From Pseudomonas orientalis (GTDB lineage: Bacteria > Pseudomonadota > Gammaproteobacteria > Pseudomonadales > Pseudomonadaceae): a DNA stretch of 64,000 nucleotides. Every line of letters begins with the position of its first letter. Position 1 is the first letter of the stretch. The notes beneath the pieces were generated by a model. That model had not been told where the DNA came from. It saw only the letters and a list, made by a program, of their open reading frames with translations, and searched no databases. Made by a program: the position numbers and the translations under genes. Positions 9,167 to 17,876 of the stretch are shown here, piece after piece. The stretch covers positions 2,974,501 to 3,038,500 of the forward strand of contig NZ_CP018049.1 in the NCBI RefSeq assembly GCF_002934065.1, read 5' to 3'.

Positions 9167-9465
9167 ATGAGTCCTTACAAAGGGCTGTACGTACGGAATT
9201 CGGCGCAGTCTAATCAGGCCGCAGTCACCTTACAATGGGTCCTGCTGGCGCCGCGATGTCATCATAGAGAAAAAATGTCGGCGTAAGTTCCGCTGATCTT
9301 TCAACCGGCAGGCTGGCCGGTGCTCAAGCGTTGATTTTTCAAAAGGCCTGATCCTTTGTAGCACGCTTTTCCAAGACCGGCACCGCGCTGGAATTACTTG
9401 GGCAACGGCGGGGTATTTGCGGCTATCATTGCACCCTTGAATCAGCTTACGAGATTGCTAATTAG
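9167..9465. other. Intergenic region between galU and a small plus-strand gene
   Basis: About 300 bp carrying the divergent promoters. No ORF with coding character is visible. A small CCGGC...GCCGG hairpin lies near 9315. I see no convincing operator. Confidence 0.4.
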
Positions 9466-9651
9466 ATGTCAGAACCAAAAGGCGTAAACGGCTACCTGAT
9501 CACCCAGCGTGCGGACGGCTGGCACTTGATCAACTTCCATGGCGACAGCGTCGCAGGCGTTTTCCAGACCGAAAGCATGGCAATTGCGGTGGCCGAAGTG
9601 TTCGTGGACGAAGCCGGTCACGCGTCGAGCAAGCGGCCAAAGGGCAAGTAA
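9466..9651 (+). CDS. Small conserved hypothetical protein (61 aa)
   Basis: MSEPKGVNGYLITQ... has a compact, probably folded alpha/beta core (WHLINFHGDSVAGVFQTESMAIAVAEVF) and a basic C-terminal tail (SSKRPKGK). No signal peptide or membrane segment, so cytoplasmic. Codon use is like the neighbouring core genes, supporting a real gene. Function unknown. Its 3' side runs into a terminator interrupted by a REP-carrying element. Confidence 0.65.
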   Translation: MSEPKGVNGYLITQRADGWHLINFHGDSVAGVFQTESMAIAVAEVFVDEAGHASSKRPKGK

Positions 9652-9669
9652 GCCACGCGGCGTTGCAGC

Positions 9670-9875
9670 AAAAGCCCCGCAAAGCGGTAATGCTGTTCAG
9701 TTAAGCGTACATCGCCCTCTGTAGGAGCGAGCTTGCTCGCGAAAAACGTCAACGATAACGCGTGTTTCCTGATTGGACGCGGCGCCTGTGGTTTTTCGCG
9801 AGCAAGAGCTAGGCGCCCCCCCTCGCTCCTACAAAAAGCCTTAACTGAACGGCATTACCGCAAAGCGGGGCTTTT
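9670..9875. mobile_element. MITE-like element carrying a REPIN, inserted in a terminator hairpin
   Basis: The outer arms 9670-9705 and 9840-9875 are inverted over 36 bp with four mismatches. Inside them TAATGCTGTTCAGTTAAG (9688-9705) and CTTAACTGAACGGCATTA (9840-9857) look like 18-bp terminal inverted repeats. The palindrome CCGCAAAGCGG occurs on both sides (9677-9687 and 9858-9868), as a target duplication would. Removing the insert restores GCCCCGC-AAA-GCGGGGC-TTTTTT, an ordinary terminator. The interior is a REPIN (9720-9833). Confidence 0.6.
9720..9833. repeat. REPIN copy 1 (GTAGGAGCGAGC family)
   Basis: Two inverted REP sequences: TGTAGGAGCGAGCTTGCTCG at the left and GCGAGCAAG...CTCGCTCCTACA at the right, with the right copy altered by GAGCTAGGCGCCCCCC. 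The loop, beginning AAAAACGTCAACGATAACG, is shared with the copy at 59365-59465. Confidence 0.8.
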
Positions 9876-9976
9876 TTGTGTTTGGCTGTACCTAGATGGC
9901 AGTTCGCTATAATCTTCCGTCAACGCCCCACGACAGTGTCAGCGCTCCCCCTCAACACCTTCGAAGACAACTCTCT

Positions 9977-10258
9977 ATGAACAAGATCCTGGCACTCACT
10001 GCGGTATTGGCGCTGGCCGGCTGCACCACCACATCCGACACTTACCTGAAAAATGGTGAACAAGGCCTGACCATCGACTGCTCCGGCGAAGCCAACTCGT
10101 GGGCCAGTTGCTACGAGAAGGCCGACGCCTCCTGCGCGGGCACCGGCTACCGTATCGTCGGTACCGACGGCACCCCTGCCCTCAAGGAAAGCGAACAGAC
10201 CCTGGGCAAGGACGTGGGCAATTTCAAAAGCCGTAGCGTCCTGGTGGTATGCAAGTAA
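9977..10258 (+). CDS. Small lipoprotein, hypothetical
   Basis: 93 aa from the ATG at 9977, chosen because MNKILALTAVLALAGC is a textbook lipoprotein signal with lipobox LAGC (lipidated Cys16). The longer open frame upstream has no coding character. The mature part has paired cysteines (IDCSGEANSWASCYEKADASC, VVCK) suggesting disulfides in the periplasm; it resembles small cell-envelope lipoproteins of Pseudomonas with no known function. The tail gene on the other strand converges with it. Confidence 0.72.
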   Translation: MNKILALTAVLALAGCTTTSDTYLKNGEQGLTIDCSGEANSWASCYEKADASCAGTGYRIVGTDGTPALKESEQTLGKDVGNFKSRSVLVVCK

Positions 10259-10267
10259 GGCGTAGCC

Positions 10268-10498
10268 CTACAGGTGAACTTCGGCGAACTTGATGCCCAG
10301 GCCGCGCAGGGTTTCGATCAAGTCATCCAGGCGCGGGAATGACTCGACCTCATCCTGGTCGTCCACCAGGAAGTAACTGCGGCCGTCACTTTTCTTGAAA
10401 AATACGATCCACTCGCCCAGGTCGGCAGGGTTCTGGATGACATGGGTCGCCGTGATCTGACCTTCGGCATGGCGGGCTTTGACGTGTTCTCGCTTCAT
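10268..10498 (-). CDS. Conserved hypothetical protein (76 aa)
   Basis: A small soluble protein, MKREHVKARHAEGQITATHV..., with an antiparallel-sheet pattern (GEWIVFFKKSDGRSYFLVDD) and an acidic amphipathic helix (RLDDLIETLRGLGIKFAEV). No signal peptide, membrane segment or recognised motif. Coding character is good (GC-ending codons). It may be read through from the upstream cytochrome genes on the same strand. Confidence 0.6.
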   Translation of the reverse strand: MKREHVKARHAEGQITATHVIQNPADLGEWIVFFKKSDGRSYFLVDDQDEVESFPRLDDLIETLRGLGIKFAEVHL

Positions 10499-10522
10499 AA
10501 TGGGACGTTCCAGGCAGGGCGC

Positions 10523-10551
10523 TGCCGCTCAGACCCAGGGTTTGAGCGGCA
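10523..10551. terminator. Hairpin downstream of tsdA
   Basis: TGCCGCTCAGACCC pairs with GGGTTTGAGCGGCA around a 1-base loop; the T-run (TTTCTTT) is on the plus strand, where no gene is seen. On the minus strand it follows tsdA without a T-run, so its role is unclear. Confidence 0.4.
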
Positions 10552-10575
10552 TTTCTTTAGGCAGTGGCCGACAGT

Positions 10576-11487
10576 CTAACGGATGCCTTGCCCGATCAAC
10601 ACGCCATCCACCGTCTGGCCATAGAGATTGACCCCATCATTGGCGTGAAACTTGATACGGGTATTCTCGATCGACCCCTCAACCAGTCTCGGGTCCTGAG
10701 GGCGCTCGTGGCTGTTGATGTATGCCGCAACATCCCATGCCTGCTGATCGCTCAAGCTGCCAATCTTGCCCAGCGGCATATTGTGCTTGATGAACGACGC
10801 GGCCGTGTTGATCCGGTGCATGCCAGCCCCCCAGTTGTAAGAATCCTGACCCCACAACGGCGGCATGACATACCCCTCGCCGACTTTCTGCCCCTGCCCT
10901 TGGGCACCGTGGCATATCGCGCATTGTCCTTTGTACACCTCTGCGCCTCGGGCCAGGTCGTAGCCGTTGGCGGGCTGCGCTACATCGGGATAGCCGCGCC
11001 CCGGTAGTTCGACACCCAAGGGCGCCTTGCTGGAAAGCCAGTAGGCGTATACCGACAGCGCGGTAATCTCGGGACTGTCCGCCGCCGGTGGGGTACCGCC
11101 GTTCATGCTGAACTGAAAGCAGCCCTGTAAGCGCTCGGCAAAAGTATTGACCTTGTCGTTCTTCTTGCGGTACGCCGGGTACATGGGATACGCGCCCCAC
11201 AACGGCGCCGAGTTGGCCATGCGGCCTTGGTCCAGATGGCAATTGCTGCAATTGAGCCCATTGCCGACAAATTGCGGCGCCAGGCGCTTGGTGTCCACGA
11301 ATAACCCGTAACCCTGCCTGACCAGCTTGCCATAGGCATTGTCCGGCAGTTCGCTTTCCTGGGGCGGTTCAAAGGCTGGGGCGCTGGGATGCTTCGCGGC
11401 CTGCAATTGGGACTGATCTTCCATGGCGATCGTTGTCGCCTGGGCGGGCAGTGCAAACAGCATTCCCATCAATATGATCGCCTTCAT
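10576..11487 (-). CDS. tsdA: Dihaem cytochrome c, thiosulfate dehydrogenase TsdA-like
   Basis: 303 aa with a Sec signal peptide (MKAIILMGMLFALPAQA). Two haem sites: Cys80-x-x-Cys83-His84 (GLNCSNCHLDQGRM) and Cys189-x-x-Cys192-His193 (CAICHG). The block PMYPAYRKKNDKVNTFAERLQGC is characteristic of TsdA; Cys123 in it corresponds to the cysteine that ligates the active-site haem in characterised TsdA. TsdA oxidises two thiosulfates to tetrathionate (or the reverse) in the periplasm. It overlaps tsdB by 4 bp, so the two are co-translated. Confidence 0.8.
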   Translation of the reverse strand: MKAIILMGMLFALPAQATTIAMEDQSQLQAAKHPSAPAFEPPQESELPDNAYGKLVRQGYGLFVDTKRLAPQFVGNGLNCSNCHLDQGRMANSAPLWGAYPMYPAYRKKNDKVNTFAERLQGCFQFSMNGGTPPAADSPEITALSVYAYWLSSKAPLGVELPGRGYPDVAQPANGYDLARGAEVYKGQCAICHGAQGQGQKVGEGYVMPPLWGQDSYNWGAGMHRINTAASFIKHNMPLGKIGSLSDQQAWDVAAYINSHERPQDPRLVEGSIENTRIKFHANDGVNLYGQTVDGVLIGQGIR

Positions 11488-12134
11488 GGCTTGGCCTCCA
11501 CAGGCAATGAGGCGAAGTAATGGGCCACGCCCTGCACCTCATCCGGCGTCAGGGCTTTGGCGATATGACCCATCAGGTCATTGGGATCGTTGCGCCGCGT
11601 GCCGTTCTGCCAGGCACTCAATTGCGCCGCCAGATAAGCAGCGGGCTGGCCGGCCAGGGGTGGGAACGCATCTCCCACGCCAACACCGGCGGGGCCGTGA
11701 CAACTGACGCACGCGGGGACCTGGCGGTCCCACGCACCTTGCAGGGCCAGCTTCTGTATCGGGTTGGCAGGCATTTCGCTACGGGGTACCGCAGCGATCA
11801 GGGGGGCAGGCATCGCAGCCACCGCATCGCTCAGCGCAGCGATTTCGGCATCGGTGAGCGCGCTTGCCAACGGCTGCATGACTGGATTGCTGCGCGCCCC
11901 GTTGGCGTAGCCTGCCAATTGCCTGCGCACGTATTGGGCGGGCAGCCCCGCCAACCGGGGGAAACCCGCCGCGGCCATTCCCAGCCCATCGGCGCCATGA
12001 CAGGCCACACAGGGCATCGCGCCGGGCTGCGAACCGCCCTCGGAAAAAATCTTGTTACCGTCGAGCGCGTAAGCGTTGCCCAACAGCAACCATAACGCGC
12101 CTCCCACCAGTGCTCGCTCCAGAGACATCATCAC
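11484..12134 (-). CDS. tsdB: Dihaem cytochrome c4-like electron acceptor, TsdB-like
   Basis: 216 aa with a signal peptide (ALVGGALWLLLGNAYA). Two similar c-type domains, each with CxxCH (PCVACHGADGLG and ACVSCHGPAGVG) and the following PxLAGxPAxYxxxQLxxxxNGxR block typical of cytochrome c4/c5 folds. Encoded directly upstream of tsdA with an ATGA overlap; in other bacteria TsdB takes electrons from TsdA and passes them to terminal oxidases. The name rests on this arrangement. Confidence 0.75.
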   Translation of the reverse strand: MMMSLERALVGGALWLLLGNAYALDGNKIFSEGGSQPGAMPCVACHGADGLGMAAAGFPRLAGLPAQYVRRQLAGYANGARSNPVMQPLASALTDAEIAALSDAVAAMPAPLIAAVPRSEMPANPIQKLALQGAWDRQVPACVSCHGPAGVGVGDAFPPLAGQPAAYLAAQLSAWQNGTRRNDPNDLMGHIAKALTPDEVQGVAHYFASLPVEAKP

Positions 12135-12233
12135 CGCTCCATGTTTATAGTTATAAGCTTAGGCAATAAATGCATAACCGCACAGATGGTAGGGGAATTA
12201 GCCTTCTGCTACAACACCAAAAAAAGCACAAAA

Positions 12234-12285
12234 AAAGCCCCACCCTGTAGGAGCGGACAGACGCGTTCCTACAGGGTGGGGCTTT
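12234..12285 (-). terminator. Long-stem terminator with a REP-like core
   Basis: About 20 bp of stem (GCCCCACCCTGTAGGA pairs with TCCTACAGGGTGGGGC) and a T-run on the minus strand, ending the lipoprotein gene. The inner stem CTGTAGGAGCG/CGTTCCTACAG resembles the REP core seen elsewhere in the window. Confidence 0.75.
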
Positions 12286-12317
12286 ATCGGATTCAGTTCG
12301 TGGTAATACGCCCTGGC

Positions 12318-12668
12318 TTAACCGGAAATGCAATCCTCCCCGGCTTTCTTCACATCGCCCGGCCGAATCGGCACGTTGGACATGCTTTCATAGAGCTTGA
12401 TGCTGCTGCCGCTGGAGCGGTCCTCGATTTCGAAAATCGCTGACGGATCGGCCGAGAACTTCTGCGGCACGATCACCTGAATACCTTCCTTATGGGGTTC
12501 GATCTGTGGCGGACGACGCGTCGCCTCCAACTTGCGTACCACGCACGCCGCATATTCCTGCGGTTTTTTCCCGGAAATGACCACCAATGTGGGTGGGGTC
12601 TGCTTGATATCGGCAACCGAAGCACACCCACCTATTGCCAAAGCCAGCACCAACACACTCCACTTCAT
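12318..12668 (-). CDS. Lipoprotein, hypothetical
   Basis: 116 aa. MKWSVLVLALAIGGC is a lipoprotein signal with lipobox IGGC (Cys15). The mature protein is about 100 residues with basic stretches (RKLEATRRPPQIEPHKEG) and two further cysteines (YAACVV, EDCISG) that may pair. No recognised domain. It is monocistronic, with its own terminator and a divergent neighbour. Confidence 0.68.
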   Translation of the reverse strand: MKWSVLVLALAIGGCASVADIKQTPPTLVVISGKKPQEYAACVVRKLEATRRPPQIEPHKEGIQVIVPQKFSADPSAIFEIEDRSSGSSIKLYESMSNVPIRPGDVKKAGEDCISG

Positions 12669-12879
12669 ACTAAAACCTCCGATAAAGACCCTACGACAGC
12701 GGGCATAGGGAATTTCTCCCGCGAATGTAGGATTTATCTCTGAAAACTCGGTAAATAACTGTTTTAAATTGTCGAAGTCGTCGACGACGGCCCGATAATA
12801 AACGCGCTGGGGCTGATAAACTCCATCTTAACCTACGTATCGTTCTGATTTTTCAGAAAAAGCCCTTTTGGAGACACCC

Positions 12880-13182
12880 ATGAAATTCATCCATCAGCGT
12901 GAGCACCTTAACGAGGGAGACATTGTCGTCATCGAATGCTCGCAGACCTGTAATATTCGTCTGATGAGCGACGCGAATTTTCGCAGTTTCAAGAACGGTG
13001 GCCGCCATACCTACCACGGTGGCGCGTTCGACAAATTCCCGGCGAAAATCACCGCACCCAGCACCGGGTTCTGGAACATTACCCTGGATGTGGTTACGCG
13101 CCGCGCCATCAGCGTTACCCGCAAGCCGGCGCTGTCCCACAAGATTCGCATCGTTCGTCGCACCAGCACCAAGCTGAGCTGA
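12880..13182 (+). CDS. DUF1883 family protein
   Basis: 100 aa. The ATG at 12880 is preceded by TTTTGGAGAC, and MKFIHQREHLNEGDIVVIECSQTCNIRLMSD matches the start of DUF1883 proteins. The sequence is beta-rich (RHTYHGGAFDKFPAKITAPSTGFWNITLDVV) with a basic C-terminus, no signal peptide. DUF1883 is sometimes fused to TIR domains, but no such domain is here. Function unknown. Confidence 0.75.
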   Translation: MKFIHQREHLNEGDIVVIECSQTCNIRLMSDANFRSFKNGGRHTYHGGAFDKFPAKITAPSTGFWNITLDVVTRRAISVTRKPALSHKIRIVRRTSTKLS

Positions 13183-13207
13183 CCTGAACACCGTAAGGAA
13201 AAAAGCT

Positions 13208-13372
13208 GTGAACACCACCAAATACGTCATCAAGTACAAGCTCAACGGCGAACGTCGCTTCGAATTTGCCCAACTGACCAGCAACAGCGTCGAGGAGGCC
13301 CGGCAAGCCCTGGCGAAAATCCACGATGCCAGCGACGAGATTACTGACATCAACGTGAGCAAGGCGCTGTAA
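13208..13372 (+). CDS. Small conserved hypothetical protein (54 aa)
   Basis: GTG start preceded by GTAAGGAAAA; the product begins MNTTKYVIKYKLNGERRFEF and ends DEITDINVSKAL. Predicted two beta strands followed by a helix (SVEEARQALAKIHDA). The gene sits 25 bp after the DUF1883 gene and 3 bp before alkB, so it is likely co-transcribed. No domain recognised. Confidence 0.6.
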   Translation: MNTTKYVIKYKLNGERRFEFAQLTSNSVEEARQALAKIHDASDEITDINVSKAL

Positions 13373-13375
13373 GCC

Positions 13376-14041
13376 ATGGCCGGGCCTACCGCTGACCTGT
13401 TCGCCGATGAGGCCTTGCAGCAACCTGCAAGGCGCGAACAGATTGGCGAAGAGTCTTACGTCCTGGGAGGTTACGCCCTGCCCTGGATTGAGCGTTTATT
13501 GCCCGAATTGCGGCGTGTCCTGGCCCAGTCGCCGTTTCGGCAAATGGTCACGCCCGGCGGCTTTACCATGTCGGCCGCGCTGAGCAGTTGTGGCGCGCTG
13601 GGCTGGACCACCGACACGCGCGGCTACCGCTACAGCGCCCTCGACCCGCGCAGCCAGCAACCCTGGCCGGCAATGCCCGACGCGCTGCGCGAATTGGCCA
13701 TCTCGGCAGCAAACGCGGCGGGTTTCAGCGATTTCTCGCCGGATGCCTGCCTGATCAACCGCTACGTACCCGGCGCCAAAATGTCGCTCCATCAGGACAA
13801 GAACGAGCGGCGCTATGACGCGCCAGTGGTGTCGGTGTCCCTCGGCCTGCCGGCGATTTTCCTGTTCGGCGGCCATCAGCGCAGTGACAAGACGCAAAAA
13901 GTCTCGCTGTTCCACGGTGATGTGGTGGTCTGGGGCGGTGTCGATCGCCTGCGCTATCATGGGGTAATGCCAATCCGCGAAGGCGTGCACCCGATCATGG
14001 GAGCGCAACGCATCAACCTGACCTTTCGCACCGCCGGCTGA
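13376..14041 (+). CDS. alkB: Alkylated DNA repair dioxygenase AlkB
   Basis: 221 aa. Fe(II)/2-oxoglutarate dioxygenase that removes 1-methyladenine and 3-methylcytosine lesions by oxidation. The iron triad is His139-x-Asp141 (SLHQDKNE) and His195 (RYHGV); Arg212 and Arg218 in RINLTFR bind 2-oxoglutarate. The block DACLINRYVPGAKMSLHQDKNE is diagnostic. It lies immediately upstream of ada, the regulator of the adaptive response, as in many Proteobacteria. Confidence 0.93.
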   Translation: MAGPTADLFADEALQQPARREQIGEESYVLGGYALPWIERLLPELRRVLAQSPFRQMVTPGGFTMSAALSSCGALGWTTDTRGYRYSALDPRSQQPWPAMPDALRELAISAANAAGFSDFSPDACLINRYVPGAKMSLHQDKNERRYDAPVVSVSLGLPAIFLFGGHQRSDKTQKVSLFHGDVVVWGGVDRLRYHGVMPIREGVHPIMGAQRINLTFRTAG

Positions 14042-14116
14042 TTTGACCGCAAGCTTCGGAGTGTCGAGCGCGAACCGCAGGGTTAATCTGCCGATCACCC
14101 CACCAGAGTGCAGGCC

Positions 14117-15163
14117 ATGAACAACCCACAGGACCCACGCTGGGCCGCCATCGTTGCCCGCGACGCCAAGGCCGATGGACTGTTTGTCTACGGTGTGAAA
14201 ACCACCGGCGTGTACTGCCGCCCCAGCAGCGCCTCACGGTTGCCGCGTCCGGAAAATATCGAATTCTTCGACACCCCCGCACAAGCCGAAGCCGCCGGTT
14301 ATCGTCCCAGCCGCCGCGCCGCCGGCGACCAGACTCAACTGGCCGCCCACCATGCAAAGCTGGTTGCCGACGCGTGTCGCCAGATAGAACAGGCCGAAAC
14401 GCCGCCCAGCCTGGAGGCCCTCGCCCGCCAGGCCGGCTTGAGTTCGTTCCATTTCCATCGCGTGTTCAAAGCCGTCACCGGCCTCACCCCCAAGGGCTAC
14501 GCCGGTGCCCTGCGCTCGCGCAAGGTGCGTGATGGGCTCAAGGCGCAGCAGTCGGTCACCGATACGCTGTACGACGCCGGCTTCAATTCCAACAGCCGCT
14601 TTTACGCGGCGGCTGACCAGGTGCTGGGCATGAAGCCACGGGAGTACAAAGCCGGCGGTGCCAACAACCTGATTCGCTTTGCCGTGGGCCAATGCTCGCT
14701 GGGGGCGATTCTGGTGGCGCAGAGTCAACGCGGTGTGTGTGCGATTTTGCTGGGTGACGATCCGGAAACGCTGGTGCGCGACCTGCAGGACCAATTCCCC
14801 AACGCCGAACTGGTCGGCGCGGATCGGGATTTCGAACACTTGATCGCCCAGGTCGTGGGCTTTATCGAAGCGCCCGCCCTGGGCCTGGACCTGCCGCTGG
14901 ATCTACGCGGCACGGCCTTCCAGGAACGGGTTTGGCAGGCGCTGCGCGATATTCCGGTGGGCAGCACGGCCAGCTACGCGCAGATTGCCCAGCGTATCGG
15001 CGCGCCGACGGCATTTCGCGCAGTGGCCCAGGCCTGTGGCGCCAACCACCTGGCAGTGGCGATCCCCTGCCATCGCGTGGTGCGCAGCGACGGCGCGCTG
15101 TCCGGCTACCGCTGGGGCGTAGAGCGCAAGCGCACGCTGCTGGCGCGGGAAACCTCGGACTGA
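14117..15163 (+). CDS. ada: Ada: O6-methylguanine-DNA methyltransferase / AraC-type regulator with reduced zinc site
   Basis: 348 aa from the ATG at 14117 (a GTG at 14108 is an alternative). Order: Ada N-terminal methyl-phosphotriester domain (1-70), AraC-type HTH (about 85-170, SLEALARQAGLSSFHFHRVFKA), then the methyltransferase domain with the acceptor Cys318 in AIPCHRVV. Unusually the N-domain keeps the methyl acceptor Cys34 (GVYCRPSS) but the three other zinc cysteines of E. coli Ada are replaced: Ser38, Ser65 and Ala68 (RPSRRAA). The methyl-triggered switch may therefore work differently. Confidence 0.93.
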   Translation: MNNPQDPRWAAIVARDAKADGLFVYGVKTTGVYCRPSSASRLPRPENIEFFDTPAQAEAAGYRPSRRAAGDQTQLAAHHAKLVADACRQIEQAETPPSLEALARQAGLSSFHFHRVFKAVTGLTPKGYAGALRSRKVRDGLKAQQSVTDTLYDAGFNSNSRFYAAADQVLGMKPREYKAGGANNLIRFAVGQCSLGAILVAQSQRGVCAILLGDDPETLVRDLQDQFPNAELVGADRDFEHLIAQVVGFIEAPALGLDLPLDLRGTAFQERVWQALRDIPVGSTASYAQIAQRIGAPTAFRAVAQACGANHLAVAIPCHRVVRSDGALSGYRWGVERKRTLLARETSD

Positions 15164-15272
15164 CCCGGCTGCATAAAGCACTGCCCTCGTCCAGTGAATA
15201 AAACAGAGTGGCCGGGTGCCAAGGGGCCTGCTAAAACAGCGAAAAGCCTCACTGACGCTGGAGACGCACCCC

Positions 15273-16331
15273 ATGAGCACCTGGCCAGACACGCGCATTC
15301 TCGACCTGCTGGGCATCGAACTGCCCATCATCCAGGCCCCCATGGCGGGCGCGACCACCACCGCCATGGTGATTGCCGCCAGCCAGGCCGGCGCACTGGG
15401 CTCCATGCCTGCCGCTGCGCTGAGCATCGAGCAACTGCGTGAGGCGTTGACTGCCATTCGCCAGGCCGGCACCCGCCCGGTCAATGTCAACTTCTTCTGC
15501 CACCAGGCGCCCGCAGCGAACGAGGAACACGAGCGGCGCTGGAAAGCGCTGCTGGAGCCCTACTACCGCGAGCTGAGCGCCGATTTTGATGCACCAACCC
15601 CGGTCTCCAATCGTGCGCCCTTCAATGAAGCGGCGTGTGAGGTGATCGAAACCTTTCGCCCCGAAGTCGTCAGCTTTCACTTTGGCCTGCCGGAAAAAGC
15701 CTTGCTGGACCGGGTAAAAGCCACCGGTGCCAAGGTGCTTTCATCGGCGACGACGGTTGAGGAAGCGATCTGGCTTGAACAGCACGGCTGTGATGCGATT
15801 ATCGCAATGGGCATTGAGGCCGGCGGGCACCGCGGTATGTTTCTCAGTGACGACCTCAACAGCCAGATTGGCTTGATGGCGCTGCTGCCGCAGGTCGTCG
15901 ACGCCGTCAGCGTGCCGGTGATAGCAGCCGGTGGTGTCGCGGATTCGCGCGGGATGCTCGCGGCCTTTGCCCTGGGCGCCTCGGCGGTGCAGCTCGGTAC
16001 GGCGTACCTGTTCACCCCCGAAGCCAGCGTCAGCGCTTCCCATCATTATGCCCTGCGGCATGCCCAGGCCAGCGAAACAGCCCTCACCAATCTGTTCACC
16101 GGTCGCCCGGCGCGGGGCATAGTCAACCGTGTGGTGCGCGAGTTGGGCGCGATCAACCCCGCCGCACCGGCATTTCCACGGGCCGGTGGTGCATTGATGC
16201 CACTGAAGGCCAGGGACGAAGCGGGTTTCAGCAACCTGTGGGCAGGCCAGGCTTTGCGTCTGGGTAACGAACGTTCAACTTACGACCTGACTCGCCAACT
16301 GGCTGAGCAGACATTGGCCAAACTGCGCTAG
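15273..16331 (+). CDS. Nitronate monooxygenase (2-nitropropane dioxygenase family)
   Basis: 352 aa; start at 15273 after CTGGAGACGC. FMN-dependent TIM barrel that oxidises nitronates, including the toxin propionate 3-nitronate. Visible motifs: IIQAPMAGATTTAMV near the N-terminus, VSFHFGLPEKALL, the GIEAGGHRGMF phosphate/FMN motif and PVIAAGGVADSRG. The catalytic His is probably in EAGGHRG, as in the class I enzyme of P. aeruginosa. It follows ada on the same strand but 109 bp away, so is perhaps separately expressed. Confidence 0.87.
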   Translation: MSTWPDTRILDLLGIELPIIQAPMAGATTTAMVIAASQAGALGSMPAAALSIEQLREALTAIRQAGTRPVNVNFFCHQAPAANEEHERRWKALLEPYYRELSADFDAPTPVSNRAPFNEAACEVIETFRPEVVSFHFGLPEKALLDRVKATGAKVLSSATTVEEAIWLEQHGCDAIIAMGIEAGGHRGMFLSDDLNSQIGLMALLPQVVDAVSVPVIAAGGVADSRGMLAAFALGASAVQLGTAYLFTPEASVSASHHYALRHAQASETALTNLFTGRPARGIVNRVVRELGAINPAAPAFPRAGGALMPLKARDEAGFSNLWAGQALRLGNERSTYDLTRQLAEQTLAKLR

Positions 16332-16353
16332 CCCCCCCGGACACCTTGAGTAA

Positions 16354-17190
<837 letters not shown>

Positions 17191-17871
17191 ATGCCGCTCA
17201 CGAATGCTGATTTTTCCGCGATCTGGTTGACGGTCAAACTGGCCTCGCTGACCACGGTGATCCTGCTGCTGATCGGTACACCAATCGCCCTGTGGCTGTC
17301 GCGCACCCGTTCCTGGTGGCGCGGGCCCGTCGGTGCAGTCGTCGCGCTGCCGTTGGTGCTGCCGCCGACGGTCATCGGCTTCTATCTGCTGTTGACCATG
17401 GGGCCCAATGGCTACGTCGGCCAATTCACCCAGTGGCTGGGCCTGGGCACTCTGACTTTCAGCTTCGCCGGGCTGGTGATCGGCTCGGTGATCTACTCCA
17501 TGCCCTTCGTGGTGCAACCGTTGCAAAACGCGTTCTCGGCCATCGGCACGCGCCCGCTGGAAGTGGCGGCGACCTTGCGTGCGGGCCCGTGGGATACGTT
17601 TTTCACGGTGATCCTGCCGTTGGCTCGACCGGGCTTCATTACCGCGTCGATTCTCGGCTTCGCCCATACCGTCGGCGAGTTCGGCGTGGTGCTGATGATC
17701 GGCGGCAATATCCCGGACAAGACCCGGGTGGTCTCGGTGCAGATCTACGACCACGTCGAAGCCATGGAATATGCCCAGGCCCACTGGCTGGCCGGGGCGA
17801 TGGTGGTGTTCGCGTTCCTTGTATTGCTGGCGCTCTACTCCAGCCGTAAAACCAAAATGGGCTGGAGCTGA
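17191..17871 (+). CDS. modB: Molybdate ABC transporter, permease
   Basis: 226 aa with five or so transmembrane segments starting at [23 protein letters not shown]. The EAA loop with the ATPase-contacting motif is [25 protein letters not shown]. Start codon directly follows the modA stop codon. Transports molybdate (possibly tungstate) across the inner membrane. Confidence 0.95.
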   Translation: MPLTNADFSAIWLTVKLASLTTVILLLIGTPIALWLSRTRSWWRGPVGAVVALPLVLPPTVIGFYLLLTMGPNGYVGQFTQWLGLGTLTFSFAGLVIGSVIYSMPFVVQPLQNAFSAIGTRPLEVAATLRAGPWDTFFTVILPLARPGFITASILGFAHTVGEFGVVLMIGGNIPDKTRVVSVQIYDHVEAMEYAQAHWLAGAMVVFAFLVLLALYSSRKTKMGWS

Positions 17872-17876
17872 TCGCG

